A DNA stretch of 64,000 nucleotides from Hermatobates lingyangjiaoensis. Taxonomy: Eukaryota; Arthropoda; Insecta; Hemiptera; Hermatobatidae. Below are positions 18,500-29,309 of this stretch, piece after piece. The notes under the pieces were generated by a model that saw nothing but the letters and a program-made list of their open reading frames with translations, was not told the DNA's origin and ran no database searches. Within the stretch, counting starts at the first letter, position 1, and the number at the start of each line of letters is the position of its first letter. Both the position numbers and the translations under genes were made by a program. The stretch covers positions 1,364,001 through 1,428,000 of the forward strand of contig JAPFBL010000166.1 in the NCBI GenBank assembly GCA_026182355.1, read 5' to 3'.

Positions 18500-18572
18500 A
18501 AAATCAAACTCTCATTGCCCCAACGTTTCGGAATTATTTTAAAACCGAAACGTTGGCAACATTGACTTTGAT
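18500..18572. repeat. Head-to-head pair of the CGAAACGTTGG repeat
   Basis: CCAACGTTTCGG (from 18521) faces CCGAAACGTTGG (from 18545) across ~12 bases, with partly matching outer flanks (CAAAATCAAA / TTTGATTTTT). Related to the compound repeat at 1663-2030. Confidence 0.55.
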
Positions 18573-18639
18573 TTTTAACCTAGAAAATTGACTTAATCCC
18601 GATGACATAATAAACCTAAATATCAATGTTTAAACTGCA

Positions 18640-18800
18640 AAATAAATGAGAAAAATACCAAGATCTTTCAACCGTAACAAGCGGTCTTCGTCAGAGTCAA
18701 ATCTCAACTGAAATGTTGCGATTTGACTCTGACGAAGACCGCTTGATACGGTTGAAATATCTTAGTATTTTTTCTCATTTCTTATGTAGTTTGAACGTTG
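18640..18800. repeat. Inverted dimer of the CTGACGA/GATCTT hammerhead repeat
   Basis: A minus-strand motif (18654-18698) and a + strand motif (18725-18766) face each other, each with GACTCTGACGAAGACCGCTTG. The minus copy keeps the core, helix II and palindromic AGATCT but has a damaged helix I. The + copy has GAAATATCTT in place of GAAAGATCTT, which breaks helix III. Outer arms end in a CATTT-like run and GTTTGAACGTTGATT. Confidence 0.65.
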
Positions 18801-19074
18801 ATTCTTATTTCACGTCTTTATAATGAAATCTTGTTATCATTGGACACATATATATATAAATAATTCTAACTCTACTATAAAATTCTTTCATTCCGCTGTT
18901 TCACCAAGACCCTTTTGATCTGCTATGTTCCCGAAAAGTTTGTTATAGTGGTGCCGCCTGCTCGGCGCAGAATTGCTGGAGGGTTGGAGCACCGGTGGGA
19001 GTGTCGTCTGCGTTGAGGAGGCCGTGTGGTATAGCACGATATGCTTACGTGAAAGTTGAATGCCATGATACACT

Positions 19075-19245
19075 AATATATATCATTAAACCACAATATG
19101 AAATGGGAAAAAAGCCTAAGATCTTTCAATCTTAACAAGTGGTTGAAAGATCCTAGTCTTTTTTCCCATTTTATATTGTGGTTTAATCATTGATTGTTAT
19201 TTCAGGTGTTTATGTAAACTTTTGTACACTAATATATATATAAAC
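19075..19245. repeat. Deleted dimer of the GATCTT hammerhead repeat
   Basis: Left arm AAGATCTTTCAATCTTAACAAG is joined directly to the right arm TGGTTGAAAGATCCTAGTC, so the centre of the palindrome, with both CTGACGA cores, is lost. Both sides are bounded by ACTAATATATA-type ends. Confidence 0.65.
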
Positions 19246-19261
19246 ATGAATGTTCAAGCCT

Positions 19262-19440
19262 CGATTGGAAGGGAAGGACTGAGATCTTTCAAACGTTGCA
19301 GGTGGTCTTCGTCCTCAAAAACCCAACCCAACAGTTAAGGTTGTTAGTTATAAGGTGTTTGACTCTTATGAGGACTGCTTCTTGCGGTTGAAAGATCTTA
19401 GTACTTTTTCTGCATTTCTTATTGTGGTTTGAACATTTAT
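19262..19440. repeat. Degenerate dimer of the GATCTT hammerhead repeat
   Basis: The arms match the family (minus: GAGATCTTTCAAACG; plus: GCGGTTGAAAGATCTTAGTAC) around a longer, diverged centre. The + core reads CTTATGA, so no active ribozyme is expected. Confidence 0.6.
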
Positions 19441-19449
19441 ATTATTATA

Positions 19450-21340
19450 TTAATATATTTATATAATCATTTATAATTATTAATTACTAGTAGATAATTG
19501 TAAATAAAATAATCTATGTGTGGAAATATTCAGTGTTCTTTATAATTGCTATTTTATTTCTTTAAATTATTTTTTTTTATATGTTTAATAAACTCTTCAT
19601 AAATAGCTGAAACAAATCGACAGTATAATTTAATGAAGGAACAATGTCGCAGCTAATTGATAACGTATCAGATTGCATTACTTGTTCCACATTACAATCA
19701 ATCAATAGAGATAGCCACATTCCAATCAATCAATTAATTAAATTCATGTTAATTAGTTTAGTAGTGGCTTAACTTCAGGCAGCGTTGGGTATAGACGACC
19801 TATTTTTAATCTTAACCGAGTAATTTGATTGCATGAATAATCAATATAAACCTTCCTGTGTAGGGTTTGCTGCATATTTAAATCAAAGTAATTTATAATA
19901 ATCACAGATATTATGTGCGCTGTATGGATTTAGAACACTTAGTAATTTACTGTAATTTTCAATATGCATGAAATTAGTTAAAACTTTAAACAAATGTCAA
20001 TTTTATCTGATTTCGTATCGTATAGGCGACGGTTGGTAACACCTTCTGTTATTCAAATACAAGTAAATTGGAACTCAGTTGTTAATAAATTAATAGAACG
20101 CAGATGATCTCTGAAATTTAATTAATATAATTCTTATCTTCTTATCAAAGTCTTCTGACGACGTCTATTATGCTACGATCCAAATAAATAATGTATATAG
20201 ACATTTTCTATGCAATCTACTAAATTATATAAAATGACTTTCATCATCCTTTTAACAATCATTATGTAATTACTTCTCAAAAAGGCTTTTTCTTTTATTG
20301 TTGGACGCTAAGGCATAAATTTTCAGTTTTTTTCTTTAAATCTTATACTTCACCATACTTTAATTAGAAAAAGCAATCGCATGTGTTTTTTAAAGCAGAT
20401 TCAATTTTACCTATACTTAAATATATTTGAAATTCTAATATTGACCGTTATTGATAAATAGTTTCCCTTTTGATTTTCAAACAGATTTATAACTTATTTG
20501 CTTTCCTATCATTATTGTGAAAATTAATACTGTTTGTATATACATTTAGCTGGAAAACTATACTGTACGAACAAGAATAATTTATGTAGAAAAGAAACCC
20601 AACGAAAGAAAAAAACATGCACTTACATTCTCTAATTTTTAGTTTCATCCGTCCTCAGAAATGCAAAGAAAGTGAGAGAAAACACAGGGCGCGGCATTGG
20701 TTTTCAACTAAAGCTCCATCGCGGCTAGAAATTTAGAGGTTGTTAGTATGTGTTTTTTTATTATAAATAAATAGATAATTATTTATGTGTTGCTTGCAAC
20801 AGTAAATAAAGAGGTGCAAGTTCAACATAATTGTAAGAAATTTTGATTTCCATACTAGTAGTGGAAAATATTTATCCTTCAATAATCAAAAAGTATATGC
20901 AATTTGGAAATTTTGGTGAAGTAAATTTTTTTTATTTATAAAGGTTGTTTACTCTTGTTGGAAAGCCAATGACATTGACTAAGTGTAGTGCATAAGAGGT
21001 AATATATGAAAAAGGCAGAGGAAAGCCCTTGAAATGCGTCGCTTATAGGCACTATCTAATCCTCTCATATGATTTATAATGAACTGTTGAAACATTGCCG
21101 CATCATCGCAACCTTTCAAAAACACTAATCTCACTCTTCTGACTGACGCCTTAAAAGATCACTAGAGCCTCGCTTGCTTTGAGCGGCTTCATCTTCAAGA
21201 ATTCAACTAATTACTCTTTCACAGCCTAATAAACAAATATTTTTAACAGATTCCATATTAATCCAGTCAATATCAACTATTCATTTATGAATTTCAAATC
21301 AGAAGTACCTTTTATTTTTAAATCTTTGCTAACTTAAAGG
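19450..21340. other. AT-rich non-coding sequence
   Basis: No gene, RNA or clear mobile element identified. Confidence 0.45.
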
Positions 21341-21344
21341 GTAC

Positions 21345-21955
21345 CCCAATCTAAGGTGTTATGTAATCCGTGATGAAGGATGGATAATACAGGGGTTACT
21401 ATATTATGAACGGAGCCTCAAGGATACCAGGCGAGCCCCTTTAGTAAATAACCTTACTCTGGTATGCGGTGCTGTGCCAGAGCGGACAAAATACCACCGA
21501 TACAGCTTCAGGAGAAGGAAGTCCGGAGACCATCCTCCAGAAGCGCATAGGGTCCAAAAGGGCTAACTACTGGGAGCCAACCTCCCACAAGTGCTCCTAA
21601 GGACTCGAAGAAGACCGTCCAGAAGAATGAGAAAGGAAATTACTTTCTCCCGAAACGTAGGGAGGCAGGATGGACATTATCAATGATGGTTTGTCCAGAT
21701 TCTGCAAAGAAGAGGAAGAAACACCATTCCACCTGCTGACTAACTGTAAGGCAACTTTGCTGCACGGAGGTAGGTGCTTCGGGGCATTCAACAAAACCAT
21801 AGAAAAACTTTTACCGCTGGACCCAGTAAAAGCGCTGAGATTCTTGGATGCGTTGAAGTTAATTGCTGGGGTACTTTAGTACAGAAGGGAAAGTACAATA
21901 GTTTTTTTAAAACGCAGTGCTATAGTCACCCTCAAATAATAATAATAATAATAAA
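21345..21955 (+). pseudogene. 3' remnant of a non-LTR retrotransposon ending in (TAA)n
   Basis: The frame at 21670-21879 encodes a 69-residue piece with a Cys-x8-His-x4-Cys pattern (C12, H21, C26 of the frame), the zinc-binding tail found after RNase H in I- and R1-type elements. The first Cys of the usual pair is replaced (Ser in LSRFC). After the stop come ~60 bases of 3' UTR and a (TAA)n tail at ~21937-21955, typical of the I clade. Upstream sequence (21400-21600) is GC-richer and probably eroded coding. Clearly truncated and dead. Confidence 0.6.
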
Positions 21956-24900
21956 CTTAATTGATTCACTAGTGGTGGATTTAGACAATAGAAGGCCGGC
22001 TATAGGCGGAAACAAAATCTGACACCGAACAGAAAAAATTTTTTTAGAAATTAATAGCTAGAAACATAAAACCGTTTCAATTACGTACATACAATTTATT
22101 TGGATGTAATCACTTAAGCTTATTTTATGTATCAATTAATAAATGTTTTTATTTAATTTTAAAAAAAGTAATTACAATTACTAAATATCTTTACTGGATA
22201 AATTGTTGCCAGTATGTGGTCATAAAAATTAATCAATGTTGCCAAACGTAAAAAAAAGTATACCCACTTAAAAACTTTTAAAACGTGTTCAACCCTTTAA
22301 GATGTCTTTTGACAGATTGGTTCAACAACGTCAAATCATTTCCTTTCTTGTCACTTTTTTTTGTTATGACTTTAGAGACAGAATTGAAACCCTTCGTAAC
22401 TCTTCATGGCTGAAAGCCTTTGAATGCTTTTATGCTTTATTATATTGCCCATATATATGTTATATTAAGAAATAAAAGATTTAGTTGAATAGTAAAAATT
22501 ATATTTCCTTTCTATAACAAATTGTTTTTTATTTCCACTCTAATTGTTTTTTGTTTGCAATAAAAATGAATTGTTATTCATTGAAGTTAGTGGCATTAAG
22601 TTTTTTTTTATATTTGAGATAAATAATTTCTCTTTAATGTTATTATCGTTTCCTTTTCGAATAAGGGAAACTTAAAGCATTTCTTTCAACTAAATACCGT
22701 TTTCCTATTGATCGATGCGAAAAAAATTGCAGGACCCCACTAAGCGGGGCTTATTGGCTTTTGGTAACTCCCTCTCTCAGATCGCGACAACTGGTTGCCC
22801 ATTCGTTTTTCCTTTTTCTTTTTTTTTTTTTTTTACATAAAATTGCCGATTCTTTGATAGATTTTTGAAGGCTCAAAGGCTGAAGAATTCTAAAAGAAAA
22901 TCTAATATTGCTTCAAGATTTAACGGTCTGTTACGTTTGTTATAAAGTTTTCCTCCAGACATTGATAAATTCCTTTGGTATTCGTTATTAGTCTGCCACT
23001 CGCTTCTAGCTTCAAACTTTGTTCTTGGCTCAAGTGGACACCTCTTAAACTTCATAATTTTCCTCTAATTTATAAGAGCAGTGTTATAAAAGCAATCATT
23101 TCTGCTGATTTTGTTCAAAAACCAATTTCTAGCCATTTTGAAGTTTATCGAAAAAAAATAAGCGGAGTTCAGCTAAGAACAATATTAAAAGTTTTCCTTC
23201 AGTTTATTATTGTTATGATTTTACTCCAAATACAAACGTTGCATACAAATAAAACCTTAGAAGGCAATGAAAATTGGTAAAACTTATTTAATTTTGCATT
23301 CAATTAAATCTATAGATAGTTACGTCACTATACTATAACCAATGAAGACAATAAATTCTCTTCTTATCCTTATCTCTTTGCTCAAGCTCTTAATATGACC
23401 ATCTACCTTCCTCAACCTCTATAACTGTCAAGAAATTACCTTATTGACTGACCACCTCATCTGACTCCTGATTCAAAGAAACACTGACTTCTGTTAAACA
23501 GGACGTCTTCACAGAACAAACTCGTTTACTATTGGACCCTAATCGTTGACCCTCTCACTTCTTGAGAAAGGTCATTTGAAATAAAATCTTATGAAATAAA
23601 ATTAAATAAAGCAACTAAGAAACAACGAAAAAAGAATGGAAATATCAAAATAAATAAAGAAAATAAAAAAACTGATATCAACGAGCATATTAGGGTCCGG
23701 AAATGGAGGGTCCGGTTGGATGCATACATTGGCACTACTTTATTTTTATCGAAAATATTATATTATATTACTCATGGGAAACAAATAAGAATACAAATTT
23801 TAGGAAAAACAAGTAAGAAAAAACAAACAGTATGAACCAAATTTGAAACTTTTTTTAATCTATTAACGACCTCGACTTGTCTCAAACTAAATGAAGTGGT
23901 TTTTATGAAACTGAAACAGCTAAAACTACAAGAAACTGTGGTTAAAAACTATAGAGAAAGTGAAGACCATCATTTATTTTGATGCCGCCACTATATTGTT
24001 CCAAAGAGAGCGGTTGAATGATGTTTACTTCTTTATTTCTATATTCGTGCTTTATGGTAAAGTTTTTTTCTTATATTTTGAAATATGATCCTAGATAAAT
24101 CTCCCTTACCTTATAACTACCGGAAAGTAAGTTATTTAATAACTAACTGCTACATGGAGGGATTAGTTCAGCTGTTTGGTGTGGCCTGTTGATGCGGACG
24201 AGTGCTGAGGTCTCTGCTAGACGTGACTCGAAGGTAAGCCTGACAGAGGATCGAGGTGTCGAAGAGTTCTCCCCCAAGGCTGATTAGAAAGATAATTCTG
24301 CCCCATCTGGTCGACTGAGACTGGTTCCTCTAATAGGGTTCCCCTTCCATTACACATCTCGCACTCCTCACCTGATCCCTTCCCATACATCTGTTATGTC
24401 ATTAAACAGCCCTGCTTTAATACTTAATCCCACAAGATTACCCCTCTAATCCCGCTTTTCCTAAATCATTCACAACTTGGACCATCTCATTAGCATTTCA
24501 AACACCACTCCATTTGCCCTGCCTCCAAACCTTCCACCATATTTACATAAACCTATTTATACACTCTCTGTACTTTTAACGTAAGCTTTCAATCAATTAC
24601 ATTTTCCTTCTAGATGCTCAGCATCACCTCACCCATGCATTCCTTACTAAACAAACATAACATAACATCTAATTAAACTTAAATTGCTTATGATATTTCA
24701 CATGTATCTTATCAAATCAAGTTACGACTTCCTGTTTACGCTCTCCCGTATTTCTGGTATTATGTTTTTCTGATGACAAGAGTCCAAAAATTTAAAGATA
24801 TCAGCGTAACTTTTTTTTTTGTTAACCATTATGTATTTCTATTTATCTGTTTCATTGTCATTTTCCATAAATTATAATATTCAGACATACCAAAACTTTC

Positions 24901-25680
24901 TATGAAACAGGCGATAAAAATAATACTCAAACAGAGTTGAGAAAAAAAACATATGAATAATTGACAGTAATTGACTTTTATATTTGACAGTTGCAGTCAT
25001 CAAGAGAGGGGATCCTGCATCAGAGGGTAATCTGCTAAGCGTCAGTTGAATTGCGTTTTATTCGCAATTCCGTATGTATACTCCTCTTGTCTGAGGTTGA
25101 ATGATTAAAACAAATTAACACAATGAATATTTGTGGTATTAGGGTCAGACTGATAACTATTCGATTCTTTTAATTGGCAAGGGGTTTCTATTTATGAATT
25201 TATGATTTAATAGTCGGATTAAGAGTTATGTAGGTAACGTATTTCAATAGTGAAGTTATAAATAGATCATTGATTAACCTGAAATGATAAAAGGTTTTCT
25301 CAGCTTGAATGGTCAGAGTCGCTGGTAATTGTAAAAAGTCCATAAAGAGCGTAAAAATTATAGGATAGGACAAGGTGAACAAAGAAAGTCAGGAACAAAT
25401 AAAAACATTATCACCCACCTGTTCAGAACTTGTCCATTGTCAAGAGGATATACATAGATCATTTGAATGATGAGAAACGACCCAGATTGAAGAAAACAAA
25501 ATTTCAAAAATAAACTGGAGGTTAGCAAACAATAGAAAATAGAACCTCTACTGTCACCTGATGAAGGTACAATCATCAACAGATGAAAGGTATAATATAC
25601 ATTATCCAGTTTATTTCTGAACCAGTATACTTATACGATGAAGAGTACACACGGAGTTATAGTTTGTGAATGTCCAGTTC
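21956..25680. other. AT-rich non-coding sequence with repeat scraps
   Basis: No supported gene. 23589-23682 and 26199-26292 share a ~90-base A-rich repeat containing AAAGCAACTAAGAAACAACG. A GC-richer patch at 24160-24360 followed by a pyrimidine-rich stretch may be an old retroelement; I could not place it. The frames at 22975-23280 and 25358-25579 have no recognised domain. Confidence 0.4.
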
Positions 25681-25689
25681 GTACTGTGA

Positions 25690-25915
25690 AATCTTGTTAT
25701 ATATACTATATATATATATATGATCAAACAACAATGTGAAATGGGAAAAGAGACTAAGATCTTTCAACCGTAACAAGCTGACTTCGTCAGAGTCAAAACC
25801 CAACTGGAAGGTTTTGTCTCTTACGAAGACCACTTGTTTCGGTTGAAAGATCTTAGTCTTTATCCCATTTTATATTGTGATTTGATCATTGATTGTTATT
25901 TCACGTGTTTATGTT
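25690..25915. repeat. Inverted dimer of the GATCTT hammerhead repeat after (TA)n
   Basis: Starts after (TA)n with TGATCAAAC, then a minus-strand motif (AAGATCTTTCAACCGTAACAAG) and a + strand motif (CGGTTGAAAGATCTTAGTC). It ends in TTGATCATTGATTGTTATTTC, the same tail as 63815-63840. The minus copy has a mutated helix II strand and the + copy has CTTACGA in place of CTGACGA, so neither is canonical. Confidence 0.7.
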
Positions 25916-25919
25916 AAAT

Positions 25920-26015
25920 CTTGTCATATGTATCTTCCTGATGACAAGACCACCGAAATATAGTAGTGAGTTCCTGTTTCATTTCTGTGTGTTCTTTTTG
26001 TGAATATAGTTTATA
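25920..26015 (+). repeat. TAGTAGTGAG-family repeat copy
   Basis: CTGATGACAAGACCACCGAAATATAGTAGTGAGTTC followed by the GTGTTCTTTTTGTGAATATAGTTTATATATA end; directly abuts the previous dimer, so the two families are inserted side by side. Confidence 0.65.
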
Positions 26016-26198
26016 TATAAATTACAAAGAAGAAGCATTTGGAAAACACTACACAATCTCATCTCAATGTTTCGACAGAGTGCTTAATCAAGAAATGAAA
26101 TGTGATACGCTTGATTATCGAAGTCACACTGAAGAATTTGTTCACTGTATGAAAAACACAAGTGTTATCTACTTAGTCCTGACGATGGAGGAAGAAGG

Positions 26199-26292
26199 GT
26201 AATGAAATAAAATCAAATAAAGCAACTAAGAAACAACGAAAAAGAATGAAAATATCAAAATAAAGAAGAAAATAAAAAAAGACTGATATCTT
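26199..26292 (+). repeat. Short A-rich dispersed repeat, second copy
   Basis: Near-identical to 23589-23682 (shared AAAGCAACTAAGAAACAACG and a later ACTGATATC). Function unknown. Confidence 0.6.
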
Positions 26293-26439
26293 AAAGGTAA
26301 TTTGTTGAGGTAAACAAAAGAAATGCAAATTTAAAAAGGTAAATGAGTTATCCTATTGTATGTGGTATTCAGATTACTTTGCTGAACTCTTGTTAGCCAT
26401 ATTAGATCAATTATCTATTTAATCAAGTGTATATAAATA

Positions 26440-26545
26440 TACTATATTCACAAAAAGAGATCATAGAAAAGAAATCATAGAAACTCACTACTATTCTCGC
26501 TGGCCTCGTCATCAGAATGTGAGTCGCTCCGAAGACAGGTAACAA
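26440..26545 (-). repeat. TAGTAGTGAG-family repeat copy, minus strand
   Basis: TATATTCACAAAAAGAGATC ... ACTCACTACTATTCTCG ... CCTCGTCATCAG reads as the reverse complement of the family and continues into GAGTCGCTCCGAAG, the inner end seen near 2912. Confidence 0.6.
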
Positions 26546-26559
26546 CTGGCTGGTGTTCT

Positions 26560-27770
26560 TGAAGAAGCATTCAACAGTGTAGCCAACTACGGAGGGAAAG
26601 GGGTAGATAAAGTAAATAACAAAAATAAATGATAAACTGTAAATAAAAATAAGTATGTAAAGAAAGATTAATTAAGAGATTAAAACTAATAAAAAAAACC
26701 CTATTAACCTATTGAGGTTAAACCAGGAGATCTACCTCCCAGAAGACTAATAAGTGTTTTTTCTGAAGCTCTCAAAGTGACTTTTGAGAGTTAATATTGT
26801 TTCAATAATCTGCTTGTACACGGAAACAGTCATTGAAACTAAATCCATGAGAACTGGCATGAGTGGCGATATGAAGATCACTGCGTTTACCAACGCAAGT
26901 CGTCCATTTATGTCTATGTCTATGTTTAAAGAAACTAAGCTTTTTAGAGTCAAGGAAAACAAAGCAAGAAAATATTCATAAGTAAAGCGCTATCTGCTAG
27001 TTTGTTAACTCGGGTAGAAAAAGCTCTTGCTCAATAATACTGAATCTTAATTTGAATAAAATATTAATATTTTTTATAGCATTTAGTTTATATAGTGTAA
27101 TCTGTTAAAGTGGGTTCTTTTTATGTCCTTTAAACAATGGTGAACAAATACTAATAAATAACAAACAATGGATTAAATGATTAAGCTCAATAATGGTAAA
27201 ACAGAAGAACAAAACTAGAAATAACAAACAACTAAACTCTGAAGCCAAGTGCCATTAATGCCTTCAAAGGGAAGCTAATGTTAGTTACACAACTTGTAAT
27301 TCAACTCTCACCAATATAACTTCCATATAGAAATATGGACAACCACTTGTTCCTCTCCTTATCATTAACCATTACAATGTTTTCTCTAATATAATGAACA
27401 TTCATCAGTTTATTTTTATGTTAAAGTAAATATTAAAACACAGAAACGTCCAAAGAAAATTATCTTCTCACTTTCCTTCAAATATGAATACATACCTATC
27501 ATTTTAAATGTAGTTAGTGATATCAAAAATGTTTGTATCAAATTAACAGTTGACTGGATTCTAAGCTTTTCGCTTTTAAATGGCTGCCTTTGGAGGTACA
27601 TCTGACTTCAAATATATTATAAATTTGTATTTAAGTCAAATTATATGTTTCCCTCTCTTATTTTTCCTGATGGCAGTTTAAACCGAGAAGTAGATACTGT
27701 AAGTTGTGTTTTTAATTTATCCATGTTTTTTAGTCTATATTGAACTTTAGTTGTCTGTTTCGGACCATTC
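26560..27770. other. AT-rich non-coding sequence
   Basis: No gene or repeat family identified. Confidence 0.4.
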
Positions 27771-27775
27771 TATTC

Positions 27776-28060
27776 ATATATATATATATTACATTGTTAA
27801 ATAGCAGGGCAGATTCTGCATTCACGATTTTTTTCAGCAATTGTTCTTTTTTTTTAATCAGTTTCTATGCTGCAAAGGTAGTGACACCTTTTGACGAAAC
27901 CTGTCGAAATATAGTAGTGAGTCTTTTGTGCCAATTTTTATATTTTTCTATTCGTCTTCGTCTGGGTTTCTGACTCTGACGAAGACCGCTTGTTACGGTT
28001 GAAAGATCTTACTCTTGTTTTCCCATTTCATTTTGTGGTTTGATCATTAAATCTTTCACA
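27776..28060 (+). repeat. (TA)n plus two adjacent repeat families, one with an intact hammerhead core
   Basis: A (TA)n tract (27776-27790) is followed by a TAGTAGTGAG-family scrap (27880-27930) and then a single-arm copy of the GATCTT family. In the latter, 27972-28014 keeps GACT, core CTGACGA, helix II GACCG/CGGTT, GAAA and AGATCT. Helix I is weakened (ACTC in place of AGTC). Confidence 0.6.
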
Positions 28061-28309
28061 TGCTTGAAATCATGATTTTTTTACCCTTTGCTAAATTTTT
28101 TTTTTGAAGAACCTAAAATTTCCATCTTTTTTTGATCAGGACTTTGCACCTGTACGGGCAAAGTTAAAATTTTAGGTTTTTCTTCTTTTTTTTTTAACAT
28201 ATTGATAATACATATGTATTATAAATATATGTGTTAAAATAACTGAAAATTTCCAACACAGGTATTTTTAACAATATCTTTTTTAATAGTCTTTCTTTCC
28301 TCGCTTTCA

Positions 28310-28495
28310 ATCGGTGAATTCGGGAAGAGCCGCTTTAGCGGTGAAACTTGGAACCGTTGTCTCTGAACAGACGAGGGAGCACTAGGTCCGGCGGCACACG
28401 ACGTTGAAGGCTGAGGTTGAAGCCCAGGGTCGGACTGGACCTGGCGTGGTCAGAATACAATGCCCCAGGTAGCCCGCGTGACGTTCTTAGCGGTA
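28310..28495. other. Unexplained GC-rich patch
   Basis: Much GC-richer than its surroundings (GGTCCGGCGGCACACGACG, GGGTCGGACTGGACC). No long frame and no tRNA fold by eye. Possibly a fragment of a structured RNA-derived repeat or an old retroelement. Confidence 0.35.
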
Positions 28496-28760
28496 ATAAA
28501 AATTACCTAAATAGACATGCGACCCATTCAAAATATTGTTGGAAACGAAGTTTAATTCACTGTGATGAAATTTCCAATGCACTAACCAAAAAAACTATGA
28601 CATATATATTCGTCAAGCGCAGTGGTAGACAGTTTTGCTTTGACGTGTATATACGTACTGTATATACACTGTATATATACGTACTGTATATAGACGTGTC
28701 ATTAGCACTGGTGATGCATAATTGTATGACGTATATGTCCGCATTAGCAGTGAAAGGGTA

Positions 28761-28907
28761 ATATATATATATATATATATATATAAAGATTTCACATAAA
28801 CACGTGAAACAACAGTTGGGTTTTTGACTCTTGACGAAGACCGCTTGTTACAGTTGAAAGATCTTAGTCTTGTTTTCCCATTTCTTATTGTGGTTTGATC
28901 ATTGATT
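28761..28907 (+). repeat. (TA)n plus single-arm GATCTT hammerhead repeat
   Basis: After (TA)n the copy begins AAAGATTTCACATAAACACG, the reverse complement of the tail of the 63646-63856 element, then GACTCTTGACGAAGACCGC ... GAAAGATCTTAGTC and GTGGTTTGATCATTGATT. An extra T splits the CTGACGA core and helix II is damaged, so it is probably inactive. Confidence 0.65.
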
Positions 28908-28935
28908 ATATTATATATATATTATATATATATAT

Positions 28936-29290
28936 TAGTGTAATTAGGTAGCAGACCTTCCTCAATACATACATCATTAAATGTCTTCCCAACTTCTTTG
29001 CGAATGATTTTCCTATATAGCTTCTCAAGATTTCTAATCTGACATTTCCATTCATTCGGTACTAAATGCAACAATTCACCAAAAGATTTACTTGCACAAT
29101 CCATTTAATTGATAAATTATTTTATTTTAAATTGTAATTTATTTATCAATTAAATGGATTGTTCAAGTAAATCTTTTCGTGAATTGTTTCATTTAGTACC
29201 GAATGAATGGAAATGTCAGATTAGAAATCTTGAGAAGCTATATAGGAAAATCATTCGCAGAGAAGTTGGGAAGAAATTTAATGATGTATA
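28936..29290. mobile_element. Penelope-like leader palindrome, arms ~150 bp
   Basis: Arms 28970-29116 and 29138-29289 are near-perfect reverse complements. The minus strand (29104-28922) encodes 60 residues from ATG, through a PNEWKCQIRNLEKLYRKI-like stretch, to EGLLPNYTNIYI, and runs into (TA)n. The + arm encodes the same start (29155) but stops at Phe-Asn-Asp-Val, where (TA)n takes over ~45 bp earlier. The same offset at the homologous residue is seen at 17944-18078. The protein resembles the leader of Penelope-like retroelements; no reverse transcriptase or GIY-YIG domain is present here. Confidence 0.65.
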
Positions 29291-29309
29291 TATATATATA
29301 TATATAAAG

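Noticed and set aside
28613..28795. Tyr/Ile-rich frames near (TA)n tracts
   Set aside because: They come from reading TA repeats; only the frames ending in LLPNYTNIYI have conserved sequence upstream.
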